Shown: positions 27,220 through 36,768 of the stretch, piece after piece
Position numbering within the stretch: the stretch's first letter is position 1
How the letters are laid out: every line of letters starts with the position of its first letter
From: Methylotenera_A sp049687015
Lineage (GTDB): Bacteria > Pseudomonadota > Gammaproteobacteria > Burkholderiales > Methylophilaceae
Assembly: GCA_049687015.1 (NCBI GenBank)
Contig: JBAVIP010000070.1
Coordinates: forward strand, 1-64,000
Direction: 5' to 3'
DNA length: 64,000 bases
The notes under the pieces: model-generated
What the model was told of the DNA's origin: nothing
Databases searched by the model: none
Seen by the model: the letters and a program-made list of their open reading frames with translations, nothing else
Translations under genes and position numbers: made by a program

Positions 27220-28243
27220 TTTTTAAGTTTTGCAAAATCTTGCGTATGGGCGTAGGTATGGCCGCGCCGATAGCGTCATCCAAGCTTAACCATATGGTGC
27301 GTGGTTCTTCAACTTGCCAGCTTTGCTTGGTAACGCGTGCCAACAGGGGCTGAATGTGCAATTTAAAATGTGTAAATGTATGGGTTAATTTATTTAATGG
27401 CGATGCGTTTTGCAGATTAATATCATCACTTTTTGTATCAATATTTATTTCTGGAAAACTCCATAAGCCACCCCAAATGCCAGTTGGCGGGCGTTTTTCC
27501 AGCATTACTTCATCGCCATTCATTAACACCAGCATCGTGGTATTTTTTTCAGGGATTACCTTGCGCGGTTTAGGTGTTGGAAGCGCGTGAACAAGGTTTT
27601 TTTCTAACGCCTCACAACTAATGCTGACGGGGCAAGCGCCACATTCAGGCTTGGTGCGCGTGCAAAGCGTTGCGCCTAAATCCATCAAACCTTGTGTGTA
27701 AGCAACTGCTTCGATAGCAGGGTTTTCACGCACTGCAATTTGCCACATTTGTTGTTCTATTTTAGGCGCACTCGGCCAGCCTGCGATATTGAAATGTCTT
27801 GCAAAGACACGTTTTACATTGCCATCTAAAATAGGTTGCGGCGTACTGAGAGCGAAAGTAGAAATAGCCGCAGCGGTAGAGCGGCCAATGCCGGGCAGGC
27901 TTAAAATGTCGTTAAATTGGGTAGGAAAAATGCCAGAAAATTCATCTATAATTTTTTGAGCGGCGTTATGTAAGCTGCGCGCACGCGAGTAATAACCTAG
28001 CCCACTCCAGCTTTGTAAAACTTCTTCCTGGCTTGAATTTGCAAGTGCAGCAATAGTGGGAAAGCGTTGCATAAATTTAGCGTAGTAGCCAATAACGGCA
28101 GCCACTTGTGTTTGTTGCAACATGACTTCAGAAACCCAAATGGCATAAGGGTCGGTAGCAATATTGCGAGTAGACTGCCAAGGTAAATCATGGCGACCAT
28201 GCAGCTTTTGCCAAGCGATAATCTTGTCAGCAAAAGTGGCCAT
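27203..28243 (-). CDS. mutY: A/G-specific adenine glycosylase MutY
   Basis: 346 aa. MutY removes adenine opposite 8-oxoguanine, preventing G-to-T changes. The helix-hairpin-helix is in LPGIGRSTAAAI, with the catalytic aspartate shortly after (TPQPILDGNVKRVFAR). The 4Fe-4S ligands are CTRTKPECGACPVSISC (C-x6-C-x2-C-x5-C). A C-terminal NUDIX-like domain (about 235-340) recognises the 8-oxoG strand. It lies 7 bp downstream of the AsmA gene on the same strand, so the two are probably cotranscribed. Confidence 0.96.
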   Translation of the reverse strand: MATFADKIIAWQKLHGRHDLPWQSTRNIATDPYAIWVSEVMLQQTQVAAVIGYYAKFMQRFPTIAALANSSQEEVLQSWSGLGYYSRARSLHNAAQKIIDEFSGIFPTQFNDILSLPGIGRSTAAAISTFALSTPQPILDGNVKRVFARHFNIAGWPSAPKIEQQMWQIAVRENPAIEAVAYTQGLMDLGATLCTRTKPECGACPVSISCEALEKNLVHALPTPKPRKVIPEKNTTMLVLMNGDEVMLEKRPPTGIWGGLWSFPEINIDTKSDDINLQNASPLNKLTHTFTHFKLHIQPLLARVTKQSWQVEEPRTIWLSLDDAIGAAIPTPIRKILQNLKIKKAA

Positions 28244-28250
28244 ATACTAA

Positions 28251-31200
28251 TTAAAACTTAAGTAATTTTTTAAGTTTTTTCTCGACTTTTTCTTTGGCTT
28301 GGTCTTGCACTGATTTTGGCTCTTCGGTTGGAGGCGCAGGTTGCGCAGCCTCGGTACCAGCTGGCGCGTCGGGGGCCTCGGGCTCGGTAGTTTTTTTCTT
28401 GCCTAATATACCCTTAAGCGCATCCACTTTGTCGCCACCACCAATTAACTCCTTAACGGCGGCCCCCTTTTCACCCCCCACTTTATCCAGCAGCTTCGAT
28501 TGTGCCAGCGCACTGCCTATCGCGGCGAAATCCATGCCGTATTTCGGGTCAGAAAAAGTACCTGTAATTTTTACAGGAATCGCAATTCCGCTAAGTTCAT
28601 CAAGATCGGCACCACCTTGCCCTTTAAGGGATTTCACGATGGTGGGTTTAGCAAGATAATTAATTTTTTCGTTACCAATATCAATATCGCCGCGGCTATC
28701 ACCTTTGGCTAGGCGCAATACAGGGGCCTTCATGGCCAAGTCTTCGTTATGCGCAACGCCGTTTTTAATATCAAAAGTTGCTGTGAGTTCACTAAAGTCG
28801 GTTTTCTTGGTTTTATCCGCACTTGCATCTTTAGTTTTAAAAACATTCACTTTGTTTTTAAGCTCGCGAATGCTGCCTGCAATATCCACGCCCTTTAGCG
28901 CACCGTCAGTCAAGTTAAGCGAGGCATTGCCCAACAAACTTTTTTTAAGCGCGCCCACGCTGTTGCCCTGTGTCGTCACGTCAATATTAATAGTGCCGGT
29001 GCCGGAAAGCATGTCGTTATTGATGGCATCTACCATGAGCGGGCCAACGGAAACACCTTTCATATTTTGTTTAAAGGCGATGCTGGGTGTAGTGCGCGCA
29101 TCTACTTTTAGTATACCGCTCATGCTGCCTTGATATAAATTGGCGGCAAAAGGTGAAAGTGTTGCAATGCCGCCATCTGCCTTTAAACCTAAATTGACGT
29201 TTTCAGTTTTTACATTAGCAAGCTTAAGCCAGCCAATTCTGGCTTCGCCTGCTGCATTCAACTTTTTTAGCGCGCTCAAATCTATGGGTGTGTCGCCAGT
29301 GTTTTTAGCTGTGGAAGTGTTTTTAGTGATATAGCGATCCGCATCAAGCTTATCAACTTTTAAATCGAAATTGTACGATGGATTATCGAAGTGGCTGATA
29401 GCCAAATTGGCGTTAATCTGGCTGTCATCCACTTTAGCAATCAATGGGTTAAGTTGCAGTTTTTGGCCATCGGCCTTTAAGCTGGCTTTAAGATTGGATA
29501 TTTGATACTTGTCATATTTCAAATTGCCAATGCGTAAATCGCCATCCGCCAGTAAGGTTTTAAGCGCGCCCAGGCCACTTTTACTGTCTTGGGCCGACTT
29601 ATCATTTTTCGCCACATTGGCTGGGCTGGGGGCTATGTATTTATTGGCGTCCAGGCTATCCACGTCTAAATCAAATAAAAACTTCGGTTTGCTAAATTGT
29701 GTAATGCCAAAGCTACCCTTTATTTGACTGTCATCTACCTTGGCACTCAGCGGATTAAGATTTAACTTTTCGCCGTCACCTTTCAGGTTGATGTTGATGT
29801 TGGAGGCTCTGGTTTTACCGTATTTAAGATTGCCTATGCGTATCGAACCGTCTGCATTGAGCGCTTTAAGCGCGCTTAAATCAAGTGGCTTGTTGGCGTC
29901 TTTTTTGGCATTGGCGTCAGCTACAACGTATTTATCGACATCTACATTATCAATGTCCAGATCAAACGTATACAGCGGTTTGGCGAAGTGGCTAATGCCA
30001 AAGCTGCCTTTAATCTGGCTGTCGTCAACCTTCACGTTTAAACCGCTTAAGGCTAACTTTTCGCCATCCGCTTTAATACCCACATTTAAGCCAGAGATGC
30101 GGTACTTGTCATACGCAATGCTGCCCACGTTCAGTTTGCCATCCAAGATTAAGTTTTTAAGCGCTGACAGCCCATTCGATTTTTCATTGGCAGGTCTGTC
30201 GTTAGATTTGGCAGGTGTTGAAGATTTACCTAAGAGCTTATTTAAATCCAATTTATCTGCATTTACGTTGAATTTAATATTAGGTTTTTTAAAACTGGTA
30301 ACAGCTACGTCGCCGCTAAGCTTGGTTTCAGCAATGTTTAAATTAAATTTACTGTTAGCAAGTTCATTCTTAATATCGGTATGAGCGCCTAAACTAAATG
30401 TGCCTTTCATGCCGCCATTCGGCAGGCTGGGATCCTTAATATCTAAGCCGCCCACAAGCTTGGGCAGATCAAACACCAGGTTTTCAATATTGCCGCTGAA
30501 AGGTGAAGAGAACGTACCAGTGACAGTGCGTTTGCCCTGTACGGCAGATAAATCACCGGTAATGCCACTACTTTGCAAGGCTTTAGGCGAGCCCTTCATG
30601 TCGGCCAGCACCATATTGGCTTTAAAAACATCACCATTTTTTTCTTGGCCAAGGCTTACGGTAACTTTTTTGCTACTTACTTCATCTTTTTTGATAATAA
30701 GCGCTGGCGCGTTGAGGTCGATGCTTTGTTTAACGCCATCAAACAGGCCGGAAGCCACAAACTTCAGGTCATCCACCAAAAATTCCATCAGCTCGGGCTT
30801 GGCATCTACATCGCCAGTGGCCTTAATATCCATGCTTTTACCACTTAGCATATCGCCCACGATATGGCTATCCAAGCCCTTTACCTTAAAATGCTTGGTT
30901 TCAGGGTCAACCAAAAAATTGCCTTTAAGATTGATATTGGCGGCTGTTTCCGGTTTGTTCGAGGTAAGGGTAAAGTTTGTGTCCAAATCAACCGGTTCTG
31001 CGAGCGCAATATGGCCGGATTGCATGTTGAATTTGGTGACGCTATATTTCGCGCCTGTGGCTTCGTCTGTGTACTTCACTTCAGAATTGGTGACATTGAC
31101 GCCATCAATATCAAATTTAATCTGTTCTGATTCTTCTTTGCTCAATAAATCATCAAAATTGGTCGTGCCGTCTTTGTATTTGATGATGTTGGCTTTTGCG

Positions 31201-31535
31201 CCATCTACATAGACCGTATCTACTACCAACTCTTTTTTAAGTAACGGCATTACAGCCAGCGCGACTTTTACGCTGTTAACCGAGGCGAATTCTATGTCAG
31301 ACTTGTGTTCAGAGAGTGATAATTTGCCGAGATCGGCACCGATTTTTGGCCAGAAACTTAGCTTGATGTCGCCATCGATATGCAGTGTGCGTTCTTTTTT
31401 ATCTTTGACTAATTTAACGATTTCGTCTTTGTAATCGTTGGGGTTAAATGTGGCGGCGAAATAACCGGCAATCATCAGCACCAAAGCAATAATGCTACCA
31501 ATGCCGTAAAGCCCGTATTTGATTAGTTTTGACAT
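28251..31535 (-). CDS. AsmA-family envelope protein with expanded internal repeats
   Basis: 1094 aa, with one N-terminal transmembrane anchor (about residues 7-29) and a long periplasmic part. The N-terminal AsmA region has FNPNDYKDEIVKLVKDKKER and GDIKLSFWPKIG. AsmA-like proteins form elongated, lipid-guiding bridges toward the outer membrane. Residues about 400-810 hold four similar units of roughly 100 aa, each with a (S/G)ALKxLxxDG, IxxLKxxLKADGEKL and VDDSQIKGSFGISHF pattern. The C-terminal AsmA region (GNASLNLTDGALKGVDI, GTFSDPKYGMD) is intact, followed by a Pro/Glu/Lys-rich tail. Upstream of mutY. Confidence 0.9.
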   Translation of the reverse strand: MSKLIKYGLYGIGSIIALVLMIAGYFAATFNPNDYKDEIVKLVKDKKERTLHIDGDIKLSFWPKIGADLGKLSLSEHKSDIEFASVNSVKVALAVMPLLKKELVVDTVYVDGAKANIIKYKDGTTNFDDLLSKEESEQIKFDIDGVNVTNSEVKYTDEATGAKYSVTKFNMQSGHIALAEPVDLDTNFTLTSNKPETAANINLKGNFLVDPETKHFKVKGLDSHIVGDMLSGKSMDIKATGDVDAKPELMEFLVDDLKFVASGLFDGVKQSIDLNAPALIIKKDEVSSKKVTVSLGQEKNGDVFKANMVLADMKGSPKALQSSGITGDLSAVQGKRTVTGTFSSPFSGNIENLVFDLPKLVGGLDIKDPSLPNGGMKGTFSLGAHTDIKNELANSKFNLNIAETKLSGDVAVTSFKKPNIKFNVNADKLDLNKLLGKSSTPAKSNDRPANEKSNGLSALKNLILDGKLNVGSIAYDKYRISGLNVGIKADGEKLALSGLNVKVDDSQIKGSFGISHFAKPLYTFDLDIDNVDVDKYVVADANAKKDANKPLDLSALKALNADGSIRIGNLKYGKTRASNININLKGDGEKLNLNPLSAKVDDSQIKGSFGITQFSKPKFLFDLDVDSLDANKYIAPSPANVAKNDKSAQDSKSGLGALKTLLADGDLRIGNLKYDKYQISNLKASLKADGQKLQLNPLIAKVDDSQINANLAISHFDNPSYNFDLKVDKLDADRYITKNTSTAKNTGDTPIDLSALKKLNAAGEARIGWLKLANVKTENVNLGLKADGGIATLSPFAANLYQGSMSGILKVDARTTPSIAFKQNMKGVSVGPLMVDAINNDMLSGTGTINIDVTTQGNSVGALKKSLLGNASLNLTDGALKGVDIAGSIRELKNKVNVFKTKDASADKTKKTDFSELTATFDIKNGVAHNEDLAMKAPVLRLAKGDSRGDIDIGNEKINYLAKPTIVKSLKGQGGADLDELSGIAIPVKITGTFSDPKYGMDFAAIGSALAQSKLLDKVGGEKGAAVKELIGGGDKVDALKGILGKKKTTEPEAPDAPAGTEAAQPAPPTEEPKSVQDQAKEKVEKKLKKLLKF
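29100..30330 (-). repeat. Four ~300-bp coding repeats inside the AsmA-like gene
   Basis: Equivalent landmarks recur near 30063, 29773, 29467 and 29167, about every 300 bp. The copies are diverged at the DNA level (similar, not identical), so they are ancient duplications and not recombination hot spots today. Confidence 0.7.
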
Positions 31536-31643
31536 AGTTTCTCTCGCTTAAAACCCGTTATTATTTTAGCACTGTAAAGTGTAATAATGGGATTAACAGG
31601 GCAAGCAATAGTTCATTAAATGGCGGTTTAAAAACTTATATTC

Positions 31644-32441
31644 TCACCAGTAATAAAGTAATACAGCAATGCCAAAAATAATACGATACCAGGCAAATGC
31701 TTTGAAATCGTGGCGTGCTACGTAGCGCAATAAGCCTTTAATAACGATTAACGCACTAAAAAACGCGGTAATAAAACCCAGCGCAAATATGTTGATATCT
31801 TGCATTGAGAGCATATTGCGATAAGAATACATCTCGAACAGGGATGCAGCAAACATGATGGGAATTGCAAGGAAGAAAGAGAATTCAGTCGCAGCGCGGC
31901 GGGATAAGCCGAATACAACGCCCCCTAAAATCGTTGCGCCAGAGCGGGAAATGCCGGGGATAAGCGATGTTGTTTGTGCAAATCCAATTTTAAGCGCGTG
32001 TTTCCAATCCATATCATCCACCGTTTGCGTATCGGGCTGAGGCGCAAATCGCTCAATCACAAGAATGGCGACCCCACCTATAATTAGCGCAAATGCAACA
32101 GTGAACGGGGTAAAAAGGTAGTCTTTAATTTGTTGATGAAACGTAAGGCCAATCAAAGCGGCTGGCATAAAGGCGAGTGCCAGGTTTACGATAAGCCGTT
32201 GAGATACCTGTTCTGTAAAAGCGTTTGTAGCTACATGACCAATTTTTGCGCGATACTCCCAACATACCGCAAGAATCGCCCCTAGCTGAATGACAATTTC
32301 AAATACTTTGCCTTTGTCATCGTTAAAACTAAGTAAATCACCCGCAATGATCAAATGCCCAGTGCTGCTAATTGGCAAAAATTCGGTTGCACCTTCGACC
32401 AAGCCTAAAATAAAGGCCTTAAAAAGTAATATTAAATCCAT
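31644..32441 (-). CDS. uppP: Undecaprenyl-diphosphatase UppP (BacA)
   Basis: 265 aa, a polytopic membrane protein that recycles undecaprenyl pyrophosphate for peptidoglycan and other envelope polymers. Both active-site segments are clear: VEGATEFLPISSTGHLII near the N-terminus and SLIPGISRSGATILGGVVFG in the middle. Length and spacing are typical. The gene is separated from the AsmA-like gene by about 100 bp and from the YidB-family gene by a terminator hairpin, so it is probably monocistronic. Confidence 0.96.
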   Translation of the reverse strand: MDLILLFKAFILGLVEGATEFLPISSTGHLIIAGDLLSFNDDKGKVFEIVIQLGAILAVCWEYRAKIGHVATNAFTEQVSQRLIVNLALAFMPAALIGLTFHQQIKDYLFTPFTVAFALIIGGVAILVIERFAPQPDTQTVDDMDWKHALKIGFAQTTSLIPGISRSGATILGGVVFGLSRRAATEFSFFLAIPIMFAASLFEMYSYRNMLSMQDINIFALGFITAFFSALIVIKGLLRYVARHDFKAFAWYRIIFGIAVLLYYW

Positions 32442-32480
32442 ACCGCCATTTTAACAGACAAATTATGAGGCCAATAAAAA

Positions 32481-32500
32481 AAGGGCGATTGCTCGCCCTT
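32481..32500 (-). terminator. Hairpin between yidB-like gene and uppP
   Basis: AAGGGCGA/TCGCCCTT stem with TTGC loop. On the minus strand it is followed by a run of T, so it ends the transcript of the YidB-family gene. Confidence 0.85.
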
Positions 32501-32519
32501 TGTATAATTAAAGTAGACT

Positions 32520-32909
32520 TTACTTGAACATACCCAAAACAGTAGTTAGCATATTACCTGAATCGGCACTCACTTCGCCACCTGGGGTTAATTTATCCAC
32601 TACTGTGGGCAAATGCTCCGCAATTTGCGCGCTTAAAGTCTCGGGCGAGATACCGAATTTTGCAGCCATATCGGCAATAGCACCGCTACCCAAAACGCTA
32701 GAAATTTGCTCGGCAGAAACAGGTAAATTCTCACCCTTACCCACCCAAGAGGCCACTTGTTCAGATAAGCCACCTTCTTTAAACTTGTCTACAATACCGC
32801 TTAAACCACCGTTATTGTTAAACATCTCCATTGCAACTTGCGCCATGCTGCCTTGCTCGCCGCCCAATTTACCTAGAACAGTACCAACCACGCTGTCAAA
32901 TAAACCCAT
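32520..32909 (-). CDS. YidB-family protein (DUF937)
   Basis: 129 aa, Gly/Ala/Ser-rich. The start MGLFDSVVGTVLGKLGG, the ADMAAKFGISPETLSAQIAE helix and the VVDKLTPGGEV motif are characteristic of the YidB/DUF937 family, whose function is unknown. No signal peptide. Single gene ended by its own terminator. Confidence 0.85.
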   Translation of the reverse strand: MGLFDSVVGTVLGKLGGEQGSMAQVAMEMFNNNGGLSGIVDKFKEGGLSEQVASWVGKGENLPVSAEQISSVLGSGAIADMAAKFGISPETLSAQIAEHLPTVVDKLTPGGEVSADSGNMLTTVLGMFK

Positions 32910-32959
32910 GATTTTAATCCTTTAAAAAATGACAAAAACTGCCTGACAGATAGCATAAC

Positions 32960-34186
32960 TCAAAAACGTTCATCATTGCGCAGGTAGCGCCAATGCCCAA
33001 CAGGTAATTTACCTAAATTTACACTTCCGATACGAACACGTTTTAAGCCAACCACATGTAAGCCCACCATTTCGCACATGCGGCGAATCTGGCGTTTTTT
33101 GCCTTCGCGCAAGACAAAACGCAATTGGTCTTCGTTTTGCCAGCTTACTTTCGCGGGTTTAAGCTTTTCGCCATCTAAACTTAAGCCAGAATTAAGGCGC
33201 TTCATATCTGCGTCACTTAGTTCGCCTTCAACGCGTACTAAATATTCTTTTTCAACACTGGAGTCTTCGCCAATTAAATGTCGTGCAATACGACCATCCT
33301 GAGTAAGCACTAACAAACCAGTTGAGTCAATATCCAAGCGGCCAGCAGGGGCAAGGCCGTGCAGAAACCCGCGCTGAAACTGTTTAGGATTTTTCTTGTG
33401 TAATTCAGGGTCGTCCGGCCATTGATTATCTGGATGCACCAATACAATCGCAGGCTCATACCCGTCCTCTGCCTGTCCACTGACATAGCCCACGGGCTTG
33501 TGTAGAAGTATGGTCACGTTTTCGGCTTGGTGTTCTGTGGCATAAGCGCTAATCACAATCTCCGCATCTGGCTTAATGCGAGTGCCTAATGTATCGATAA
33601 TTACGCCGTCCACCTTCACCCAGCCGTTCACTATCCATTCATCTGCCTCGCGGCGCGAGCAAATACCGCGCTCTGCCATCACTTTAGAAAGCCTCGGCTG
33701 TTCGATGTTTACAGGTGCGGATTTATACGCTGCCCGTGCCGCAGGCCCATAATTGGTGGCTGGTTGTTCATAGCCATCGCGCAATTTACCACCACGGCGC
33801 GGTGCTTGCCTGTATTGTGGTTCTTCCTTGCTGGGCTTTGGCGTAGCACGCGTATCTGTGCCAGCGGGTTTTGGCGGCTTGGTTTCGGTCAGAGCATATG
33901 GGCTGCCGTGCGTTTTACCATCATGCCGATGATTGCGTTGACGAGCACTATCCGATTTGGGCAACGTAGCCACACTTTCACGCCTCTGCTCTTGGTCGTT
34001 CCCGCGCACGCGGGAATCCATTTTATTGTTTGATTGAGGCTTAGTATCGCTAAACTCAGCCTTAAGCACAGGTTTGGCTGGTGCGACCGTACAGTCGCGC
34101 TTAGCTGGATTGGCACGACGCACAGGCAATTTAGCTGCAATTGCAGTTGCGTCATCTAAATTTTTATTGAGTTTTAAAGTTGCCAT
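32960..34186 (-). CDS. rluB: 23S rRNA pseudouridine synthase, RsuA/RluB family
   Basis: 408 aa. The catalytic core begins near residue 160: an S4 RNA-binding domain (LSKVMAERGICSRREADEWI), then the RsuA-type synthase domain with the catalytic aspartate in AGRLDIDSTGLLVLTQDG and the C-terminal EGKKRQIRRMCEM motif. RluB modifies 23S U2605 in E. coli; the exact target here (RluB versus RluE/RluF-like) is inferred. The first 155 residues are basic, Pro/Lys-rich and disordered. Within them, residues about 56-64 (MDSRVRGND) are encoded by an intergenic-type repeat that has landed in frame. Confidence 0.9.
   Translation of the reverse strand: MATLKLNKNLDDATAIAAKLPVRRANPAKRDCTVAPAKPVLKAEFSDTKPQSNNKMDSRVRGNDQEQRRESVATLPKSDSARQRNHRHDGKTHGSPYALTETKPPKPAGTDTRATPKPSKEEPQYRQAPRRGGKLRDGYEQPATNYGPAARAAYKSAPVNIEQPRLSKVMAERGICSRREADEWIVNGWVKVDGVIIDTLGTRIKPDAEIVISAYATEHQAENVTILLHKPVGYVSGQAEDGYEPAIVLVHPDNQWPDDPELHKKNPKQFQRGFLHGLAPAGRLDIDSTGLLVLTQDGRIARHLIGEDSSVEKEYLVRVEGELSDADMKRLNSGLSLDGEKLKPAKVSWQNEDQLRFVLREGKKRQIRRMCEMVGLHVVGLKRVRIGSVNLGKLPVGHWRYLRNDERF
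33999..34016. repeat. dRS3-like inverted repeat inside rluB
   Basis: Perfect palindrome TTCCCGCG-CA-CGCGGGAA, flanked by the typical ATCC. Such elements are usually intergenic in Neisseria and related betaproteobacteria and translate as the tell-tale MDSRVRGND. Here one is read through as part of the disordered N-terminus. Confidence 0.75.
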
Positions 34187-34207
34187 AGGGCTGTCAAAAG
34201 TTTTTAG

Positions 34208-36103
34208 TTAAACTTTTTGATATACCTCGCTGCCTTTTTTCACAAATTCAACGGCTTTTTCCTGCATGCCTTTGGTGAGCGCTTCTTGCTCAGAAACCCC
34301 CTTCTCAGCCGCGTAATCACGTACATCTTGTGATATTTTCATCGAGCAGAAATGAGGGCCGCACATAGAGCAGAAATGTGCTTGTTTTGCGCCTTCTTGC
34401 GGTAGCGTTTCATCGTGGAATTCCTTGGCTTTTTCTGGGTCTAGGCCTAGGTTGAATTGGTCATCCCAACGGAATTCGAAGCGTGCTTTGCTCAATGCAT
34501 TGTCGCGAATCTGCGCGCCTGGGTGGCCTTTTGCCAAATCGGCTGCATGGGCGGCAATTTTGTAGGTGATGATGCCTACCCGCACGTCTTCTTTGTCTGG
34601 TAAACCTAAGTGTTCTTTAGGTGTTACATAGCATAGCATGGCACAGCCGTACCAGCCAATCATGGCGGCGCCGATGCCGCTGGTAATATGGTCATAACCC
34701 GGCGCAATGTCAGTGGTGAGCGGGCCTAGCGTATAGAAAGGTGCTTCGCCGCAATGCTCTAGTTGTAGCTCCATGTTTTCTTTAATGAGGTGCATCGGTA
34801 CATGGCCAGGCCCTTCGATCATGCACTGTACGTCATGTTTCCAGGCAATTTGTGTGAGTTCACCAAGGGTTTTGAGTTCAGCAAATTGGGCTTCATCGTT
34901 GGCATCGTAAATTGAGCCCGGGCGCAGGCCGTCACCTAAACTAAAGCTCACGTCATAGGCTTTCATGATTTCGCAGATATCTTCAAAATGCTCATATAAG
35001 AACGACTCTTTATGGTGCGCCAGACACCATTTCGCCATAATGGAGCCGCCGCGTGACACGATACCGGTCATACGCTTGGCAGTCATCGGGATGTAAGCCA
35101 GACGCACACCTGCGTGGATAGTGAAATAATCCACGCCCTGCTCGGCTTGCTCAATCAACGTGTCGCGGAAGATTTCCCACGTTAAATCTTCGGCCTTGCC
35201 ATCTACTTTTTCCAATGCTTGGTAAATAGGCACCGTGCCAATCGGCACGGATGAATTGCGGATGATCCATTCGCGCGTTTCATGGATATTTTTGCCGGTG
35301 GAGAGATCCATCACGGTGTCGCCGCCCCAGCGCGTCCCCCACACCATTTTTTCCACTTCTTCGCTGATTGAAGAACCCAGTGCAGAGTTGCCAATATTGG
35401 CGTTGATTTTAACCAGGAAGTTACGGCCGATAATCATCGGCTCGATTTCTGGGTGGTTAATGTTAGCCGGGATAATGGCACGGCCGCGCGCCACTTCATC
35501 GCGTACGAATTCTGGCGTGATGATCTTAGGGATGCTCGCACCAAAATCCTGGCCTTTATGCTGCGTCTGCAGCAACTCGCTCATGTTCTCGCGGCGCTGA
35601 TTTTCGCGGATAGCGATAAATTCCATTTCCGGCGTGATGATGCCTTTGCGGGCATAGTGCATTTGGCTCACGTTCATGCCTGCTTTGGCACGTAGCGGTT
35701 TGCGCGTGAGGTTAAAGCGCATTGCGGCGAGTTCAGGGTCGGTTTTGCGCTGCTGGCCGAATTCTGAGCTTGGGCCGTCCAGTTGTTCTACATCATCGCG
35801 CTCGGCAATCCAACCAGCGCGCAGCGCAGGCAAGCCGTTACGAATGTCGATTTTTATATCAGGGTCGGTGTACGGCCCGCTGGTGTCGTACACCATGACA
35901 GGCGGATTTTTTTCCGCCCCAAACATGGAGGGCGTATCGCTTAAACTAATTTCACGAAACGGTACTTGAATATCAGGCCGCGAACCTTGTATGTAAACCT
36001 TACGTGAATTGGCAAAAGGTTGTTTGGTTGCAGGGTCAATCTCAGCAGTTTCGTTAACAAATTTGGTGAGGTTTTTTTGCAGATTCTTATCGGTGGCGTT
36101 CAC
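34208..36103 (-). CDS. thiC: Phosphomethylpyrimidine synthase ThiC
   Basis: 631 aa. ThiC is a radical-SAM enzyme that rearranges aminoimidazole ribotide into HMP phosphate. The C-terminal cluster cysteines CSMCGPHFCSMK are present. Core stretches such as TIHAGVRLAYIP, SRGGSIMAKWCLAHHKE and IEGPGHVPMHLIKENM are intact. The start is GTG at 36103, behind an AGGA ribosome site. A TPP riboswitch in the 5' leader gives feedback control. It supplies the substrate for ThiD and ThiE. Confidence 0.97.
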   Translation of the reverse strand: MNATDKNLQKNLTKFVNETAEIDPATKQPFANSRKVYIQGSRPDIQVPFREISLSDTPSMFGAEKNPPVMVYDTSGPYTDPDIKIDIRNGLPALRAGWIAERDDVEQLDGPSSEFGQQRKTDPELAAMRFNLTRKPLRAKAGMNVSQMHYARKGIITPEMEFIAIRENQRRENMSELLQTQHKGQDFGASIPKIITPEFVRDEVARGRAIIPANINHPEIEPMIIGRNFLVKINANIGNSALGSSISEEVEKMVWGTRWGGDTVMDLSTGKNIHETREWIIRNSSVPIGTVPIYQALEKVDGKAEDLTWEIFRDTLIEQAEQGVDYFTIHAGVRLAYIPMTAKRMTGIVSRGGSIMAKWCLAHHKESFLYEHFEDICEIMKAYDVSFSLGDGLRPGSIYDANDEAQFAELKTLGELTQIAWKHDVQCMIEGPGHVPMHLIKENMELQLEHCGEAPFYTLGPLTTDIAPGYDHITSGIGAAMIGWYGCAMLCYVTPKEHLGLPDKEDVRVGIITYKIAAHAADLAKGHPGAQIRDNALSKARFEFRWDDQFNLGLDPEKAKEFHDETLPQEGAKQAHFCSMCGPHFCSMKISQDVRDYAAEKGVSEQEALTKGMQEKAVEFVKKGSEVYQKV

Positions 36104-36149
36104 GGTGCGTTCCTATTCATTAAATTCAAATGTAAGGAAGCAGTAAGAC

Positions 36150-36247
36150 TGCATTCCCTACGGCGGCATAATCCGCATCAGGTTCAAAGGGTAATTCTCA
36201 CTATTTTATTAAGAAAATACTTGATAAAACAGACCCCTAGCAATGCA
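36150..36247 (-). ncRNA. TPP riboswitch (THI element) in thiC leader
   Basis: On the minus strand the conserved blocks appear in order: CTAGGGG, TGAGAATTACCCTTTGAACC, CTGATGCGGATTATGCCG and CGTAGGGAA. Arms TGCATT (36242-36247) and AATGCA (36150-36155) close P1. A GCAG/CTGC hairpin right after shares bases with P1 and could act as the switch, lying upstream of the thiC ribosome site. Confidence 0.95.
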
Positions 36248-36398
36248 CTGAATTTACGCGAAAATGGCTTAAAAGGCAAGAAACCATTTTGAAAAATAAA
36301 CTAAAAATAATCTTTAAAAGATACTTAAAATTTTAGGTATTTTTGATAAAAAATGTTATAAATACACTAAATTTCACAAATCTAACATAGGGTTACTT

Positions 36399-36539
36399 AT
36401 GGTACTTATTGCAATTTATTACGCATTAGCTATTGCAGTACTCACTCTTCACTTCACAGGGCATCTTGAGCGCTGGAACATGGAGTGGTTGGTGTTTGTA
36501 TTTGCGTTAACGGTATTCCCTGCTGTTTTGTACCTCTAA
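36399..36539 (+). CDS. Small membrane protein (46 aa)
   Basis: ATG at 36399, 46 codons, TAA at 36537-36539. The translation has two hydrophobic stretches (LIAIYYALAIAVLTLHF and EWLVFVFALTVFPAVLYL) around a short charged turn HLERWNM, a helical hairpin. A TATAAA-like box lies about 50 bp upstream. No homologue is recognised from sequence alone; the coherent two-helix pattern supports a real gene. Confidence 0.5.
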   Translation: MVLIAIYYALAIAVLTLHFTGHLERWNMEWLVFVFALTVFPAVLYL

Positions 36540-36768
36540 AATATCCTTGAAATCACCCGCTTTGCTTCTAAAGGGATTAAAACAAGCTATGCTTGTATAA
36601 GTTGCAGGCGGTTGCTGACTAAAGGTCTTATGACCGTAGATTATCGCCAACAATCATAACAAAGCTTTGCTTATTGAGCCCGTTGCCTATTATCAAACCG
36701 CAAAGAGAGATTTTAAAATGGATCTCTGAATTTTAATTCATTGGTAAAAAAATGATTACAGAGGAAGC
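36540..36768 (+). promoter_or_regulatory. Leader of the fourfold-repeat membrane protein gene
   Basis: About 230 bp without a gene. Several small inverted repeats are visible: GGTC/GACC (near 36625), CAAAGCTTTG (36659-36668) and AGAGAT/ATCTCT (near 36705 and 36722). A strong AGAGGAAG ribosome site precedes the ATG at 36769. It may be a structured leader; I could not match it to a known riboswitch. Confidence 0.35.

Noticed and set aside
30400..31212. 270-aa open frame opposite the AsmA-like gene, with several others along it
   Set aside because: Leu/Ser-rich shadow frames arise from the Asp/Lys/Leu-rich repeat coding strand; none has a recognisable domain.
36590..36760. Possible manganese (yybP-ykoY) riboswitch before the COG4705-type gene
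   Set aside because: I could not place the conserved core blocks; only short inverted repeats are seen. Left as an unclassified leader.
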